Below, in pieces: positions 6,258 to 7,760 of a stretch of 7,760 bases of DNA. The notes below the pieces were generated by a model. That model worked only from the letters and a program-made list of their open reading frames with translations, made no database searches and was not told the origin of the DNA. The translations under genes and the position numbers were made by a program. Source of the stretch: an archaeon (GTDB lineage Archaea; Nanobdellota; Nanobdellia; Woesearchaeales; GW2011-AR9); the NCBI GenBank assembly GCA_020053615.1, contig JAGVMW010000057.1, positions 1-7,760 of the forward strand, in the 5' to 3' direction. Each line of letters opens with the position of its first letter. Positions within the stretch are counted from its first letter, which is position 1.

Positions 6258-7121
6258 ATGGACAATTCCACTATTAAAAAAATAATCAGATTTCAGAAAC
6301 AGGAAATAACTGAGCATTTAATCTATTCTGAGTTAGCGGCATCAACAAAAGATGTCAATAATAAAAAAGTGCTTCAGCATATTGCTAGTGATGAATTAAA
6401 GCATTATCGCTTCTGGAAGAAATACACTCAGAAAGAATTTAAGCCAAAATTTCTGTTAGCATGGTATTATGTCATTATCTCCAAAATTCTGGGATTAACC
6501 TTTGGGTTAAAGCTGATGGAACGAGGAGAGAAAGGCTCTCAAGAAAATTATCTTAAGATTGATAAAGTTGTTCCGGAAGTAAAGTCGATGATTAGAGACG
6601 AGCATGAACACGAAAAGAAACTTATCGGTTTATTGGAAGAAGAAAAGTTGCATTATGTCGGCTCGATTGTATTGGGACTAAATGATGCATTAGTAGAGTT
6701 AACTGGTGCATTAGCAGGATTGACTTTTGCATTAAATAACGGCAGAATTGTGGCTCTAGCCGGGTTGATAACCGGAATTGCTGCTTCTTTGTCTATGGCT
6801 GCATCAGAATACTTGTCCAGAAGAACCGATAAAGAACGAGTGGGAAGCCCGGTAAAAGCAAGCATTTACACTGGGATTACTTATTTAGTTACGGTAATGT
6901 TATTGATATTACCTTTCTTGCTGCTGTCTAATGTGTTTTTTGCATTGGTGTATACTTTGGTGATTGCATTGATAATAATTTTCGTGTTTACTTTCTATAC
7001 TTCCATTGCTCAGGATCTGCCGTTCCGTAGAAGGTTTATGGAAATGGCGCTTATCAGCTTGGGAGTAGCTACAATATCGTTTGGAATTGGAGTGATGGTT
7101 AAGCTGGTGTGGGGGATTTAG
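6258..7121 (+). CDS. Ferritin-like/VIT1 fusion iron transporter, MbfA-type
   Basis: The 287-aa product joins an N-terminal rubrerythrin-like four-helix domain (about 5-128) to a VIT1/CCC1 membrane domain (about 132-286). Candidate diiron ligands are E16 or E19, the pair E46-x-x-H49 (DELKH), E88 or E91, and the pair E115-x-x-H118 (DEHEH). The membrane part has about five hydrophobic segments. The first contains D143 (GLNDALVELTGALAGL), and SMAASEYLS (179-187) follows; both are VIT1 signatures, where Asp and Met/Glu residues help move metal. In bacteria this fusion (MbfA) exports Fe2+ and protects against peroxide. The same role here, with the ferritin-like domain sensing or oxidising iron in the cytoplasm, is inference. 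The ATG lies 26 bases after the dehydrogenase stop with no Shine-Dalgarno site. An AT-rich string near 6227-6238 could be a TATA box for a leaderless message. Confidence 0.9.
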   Translation: MDNSTIKKIIRFQKQEITEHLIYSELAASTKDVNNKKVLQHIASDELKHYRFWKKYTQKEFKPKFLLAWYYVIISKILGLTFGLKLMERGEKGSQENYLKIDKVVPEVKSMIRDEHEHEKKLIGLLEEEKLHYVGSIVLGLNDALVELTGALAGLTFALNNGRIVALAGLITGIAASLSMAASEYLSRRTDKERVGSPVKASIYTGITYLVTVMLLILPFLLLSNVFFALVYTLVIALIIIFVFTFYTSIAQDLPFRRRFMEMALISLGVATISFGIGVMVKLVWGI

Positions 7122-7153
7122 ACGTAGGTTTCTCCTCTCTCGTGATTACATAA

Positions 7154-7163
7154 CTTTAAATAC
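7154..7163 (+). promoter_or_regulatory. Archaeal TATA box for the structured RNA
   Basis: CTTTAAATAC matches the archaeal TATA consensus. Its first T is 27 bases before 7182, exactly where the long terminal helix of the predicted RNA begins, which supports both the promoter and the plus-strand orientation of the RNA. Confidence 0.7.
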
Positions 7164-7181
7164 TTCTTAGTTATTCTATCT

Positions 7182-7415
7182 AATTCTGCCGGGCGCAGAT
7201 AGTTCGGTTGTCCTGAAAAGGATGCCAGCATATAGCCTCTGTCAGGTACTCGCAAGTATTACGGTGTCTGGACTATAACTCACCGCATGTAACCTGTATC
7301 TGTTAAGCTTCCTATGCAGCGAGAGAGATAACCTTTAAAACAATATTAAGGTTAAGCCGATAGTAGTAGTCGTTTAAGGAACTCTTTCACCGAGTCCAGT
7401 TCGTCTGGCAGAATT
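7182..7415 (+). ncRNA. Structured non-coding RNA of unknown family, about 234 nt
   Basis: The ends pair in a 14-pair helix, 7182-7195 with 7402-7415, all pairs formed including two G-U. Next to it CAGATA (7196-7201) pairs with TATCTG (7297-7302). Inside that, 7206-7226 folds into a hairpin with a GAAA tetraloop and one bulged U, CAGGT (7243-7247) pairs with ACCTG (7292-7296), and CGGTG (7262-7266) pairs with CACCG (7281-7285). On the 3' side are a TAACCTT/AAGGTTA hairpin (7329-7354) and a GGAACTC/GAGTCC hairpin (7378-7397). A TATA box is placed to start at 7182, and a T-rich run (7417-7421) follows the helix. No open frame crosses it. Length suits a small RNase P or SRP RNA, but I found neither the RNase P core motifs (GAGGAAAGTCC, ACAGAA..GGCTTA) nor the SRP helix 8 motif with AGCAG, and no 5S or tRNA signature. 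It could also be a long leader of the gene at 7448. Confidence 0.7.
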
Positions 7416-7437
7416 ATTTTTAATATTAAAAAAGAGC

Positions 7438-7442
7438 GTGAT
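7438..7442 (+). promoter_or_regulatory. Partial Shine-Dalgarno site GTGAT
   Basis: GTGAT, part of the GGTGAT consensus, lies five bases before the ATG at 7448 and supports that start. An AT-rich string TTTTTAATATTAAA at 7417-7430 might be a separate TATA box or simply the end of the RNA unit. Confidence 0.5.
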
Positions 7443-7447
7443 AGAAT

Positions 7448-7615
7448 ATGGTAATTAAAAGAAAGTCTAAGAAGTCAGTTAAGAAGAAAGTTGTTTTAAG
7501 AAAGTTCCCAAAGAAGAAAAGTCGTAAGCCCAGCAAGAAAGGCAAACATTCTAAAGTTAAGAAGCTGATGAAGCTGGCTAAAGCAGGGAAAAAGAAAGGA
7601 AAGAAAAGAAGATAA
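7448..7615 (+). CDS. Very small, extremely basic protein (55 aa)
   Basis: The 55-aa product contains 25 lysines and 5 arginines and no aspartate or glutamate, with Ser, Gly, Val and a few Leu between. Blocks such as KRKSKKSVKKK and KAGKKKGKKRR recall histone H1 tails and ribosomal-protein tails, and the central KVKKLMKLAKA could be a short helix. Binding to nucleic acid is the natural inference, but no named family is recognised. Support for a real gene comes from the GTGAT ribosome site, an eight-T tract immediately after the stop and a clean ATG-to-TAA frame. It lies 32 bases downstream of the structured RNA and may be co-transcribed with it. The biased composition means chance open reading is less likely than usual on the plus strand, since the frame is free of stops despite many A-rich codons, but A-rich DNA could still mislead. 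Confidence 0.65.
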   Translation: MVIKRKSKKSVKKKVVLRKFPKKKSRKPSKKGKHSKVKKLMKLAKAGKKKGKKRR

Positions 7616-7616
7616 G

Positions 7617-7628
7617 TTTTTTTTCTTT
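7617..7628 (+). terminator. T-tract terminator
   Basis: Eight consecutive T followed by CTTT begins two bases after the TAA of the basic-protein gene. Oligo-T tracts are the usual archaeal transcription terminator. Confidence 0.65.
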
Positions 7629-7703
7629 ATCTGTTCATTTTCTAAATATAATTAAAGCATTAAGGTACAGTCCGTTTTGTGAGTGATAGCACCATATCCA
7701 CCT

Positions 7704-7735
7704 GAAAACAAGGACGGCTTTGCCGTCCTGTTTTC
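7704..7735. terminator. Long GC-rich palindrome, bidirectional terminator-like
   Basis: GAAAAC (7704-7709) and AGGACGGC (7711-7718) pair with GCCGTCCT (7722-7729) and GTTTTC (7730-7735), giving 14 pairs with one bulged A and a TTT loop. A-rich and T-rich arms outside the GC core resemble a bidirectional intrinsic terminator, though it could also be a dispersed palindromic repeat. It may end a minus-strand gene lying to the right of the window. Confidence 0.55.
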
Positions 7736-7760
7736 ATTTAATGAGATGCAACTATCGCAT

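Noticed and set aside
7182..7415. RNase P RNA, SRP RNA, 5S rRNA or intron-containing tRNA
   Set aside because: The closing helix and size fit RNase P or SRP loosely, but I could not find the RNase P core pairing motifs or the SRP helix 8 loop on either strand. Short resemblances to 5S (GTTAAGC, CCGATAGTAGT) are not in the right order, and no tRNA cloverleaf forms.
7182..7415. Minus-strand orientation of the structured RNA
   Set aside because: A closing helix is strand-neutral, but no well-spaced TATA box lies upstream on the minus strand, while CTTTAAATAC is correctly spaced on the plus strand.
7740..7760. Start of a further gene (ATG at 7740 on the plus strand)
   Set aside because: Only seven codons are visible, with no ribosome site and a palindrome directly upstream, so there is nothing to support it.

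Overview
The window looks like chromosomal DNA from an AT-rich archaeon, most likely uncultured and possibly of the DPANN type; the lineage is inference. The archaeal reading rests on TATA boxes (CTTTAAAAC, CTTTATAATA, CTTTAAATAC) about 26 bases before inferred starts, Shine-Dalgarno sites of the GAGGTGAT type, one or two genes that look leaderless, and two archaea-typical families: a DUF460/COG2433 RuvC-fold protein and an AAA-less, membrane-anchored Lon-like protease of the COG1750 type. No transposase, integrase, CRISPR array or tRNA was seen.

Layout. Positions 1-232 hold no supported gene and end in a promoter and a GGAGGT ribosome site. 233-817 (+) encodes a small protein whose core resembles the MshEN/T2SSE_N domain, but with no ATPase attached. 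It converges, with only six bases between the stop codons, on a DUF460 protein (824-2008, -). A 220-base divergent intergenic region carries promoters for DUF460 and for a secreted, membrane-tethered S16 (Lon-fold) protease (2229-4094, +). After a 225-base gap with a strong hairpin and a tiny ORF comes a three-gene same-strand run: a secreted SCP2-like/charged-linker/cupredoxin-like protein (4320-5225), a D-lactate-dehydrogenase-like oxidoreductase one base later (5227-6231), and a ferritin-like plus VIT1 membrane iron transporter of the MbfA type (6258-7121).

The right end holds the most unusual material. A well-placed TATA box precedes a predicted structured RNA (about 7182-7415) closed by a 14-base-pair terminal helix and containing several internal helices. 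I could not match it to RNase P, SRP, 5S or tRNA. A very short, extremely basic protein gene (55 aa, 30 Lys/Arg, no acidic residue) follows 32 bases later, then a T-tract terminator and a strong GC-rich palindrome.

How the genes work together is mostly unclear. Two gene products act at or outside the membrane (S16 protease, cupredoxin-like protein), and the cupredoxin-like, dehydrogenase and iron-transporter genes may be co-transcribed, loosely suggesting redox or metal handling at the envelope. The RNA followed by a polycationic protein is a candidate RNA-protein pair. That pairing is inference from adjacency and composition only.
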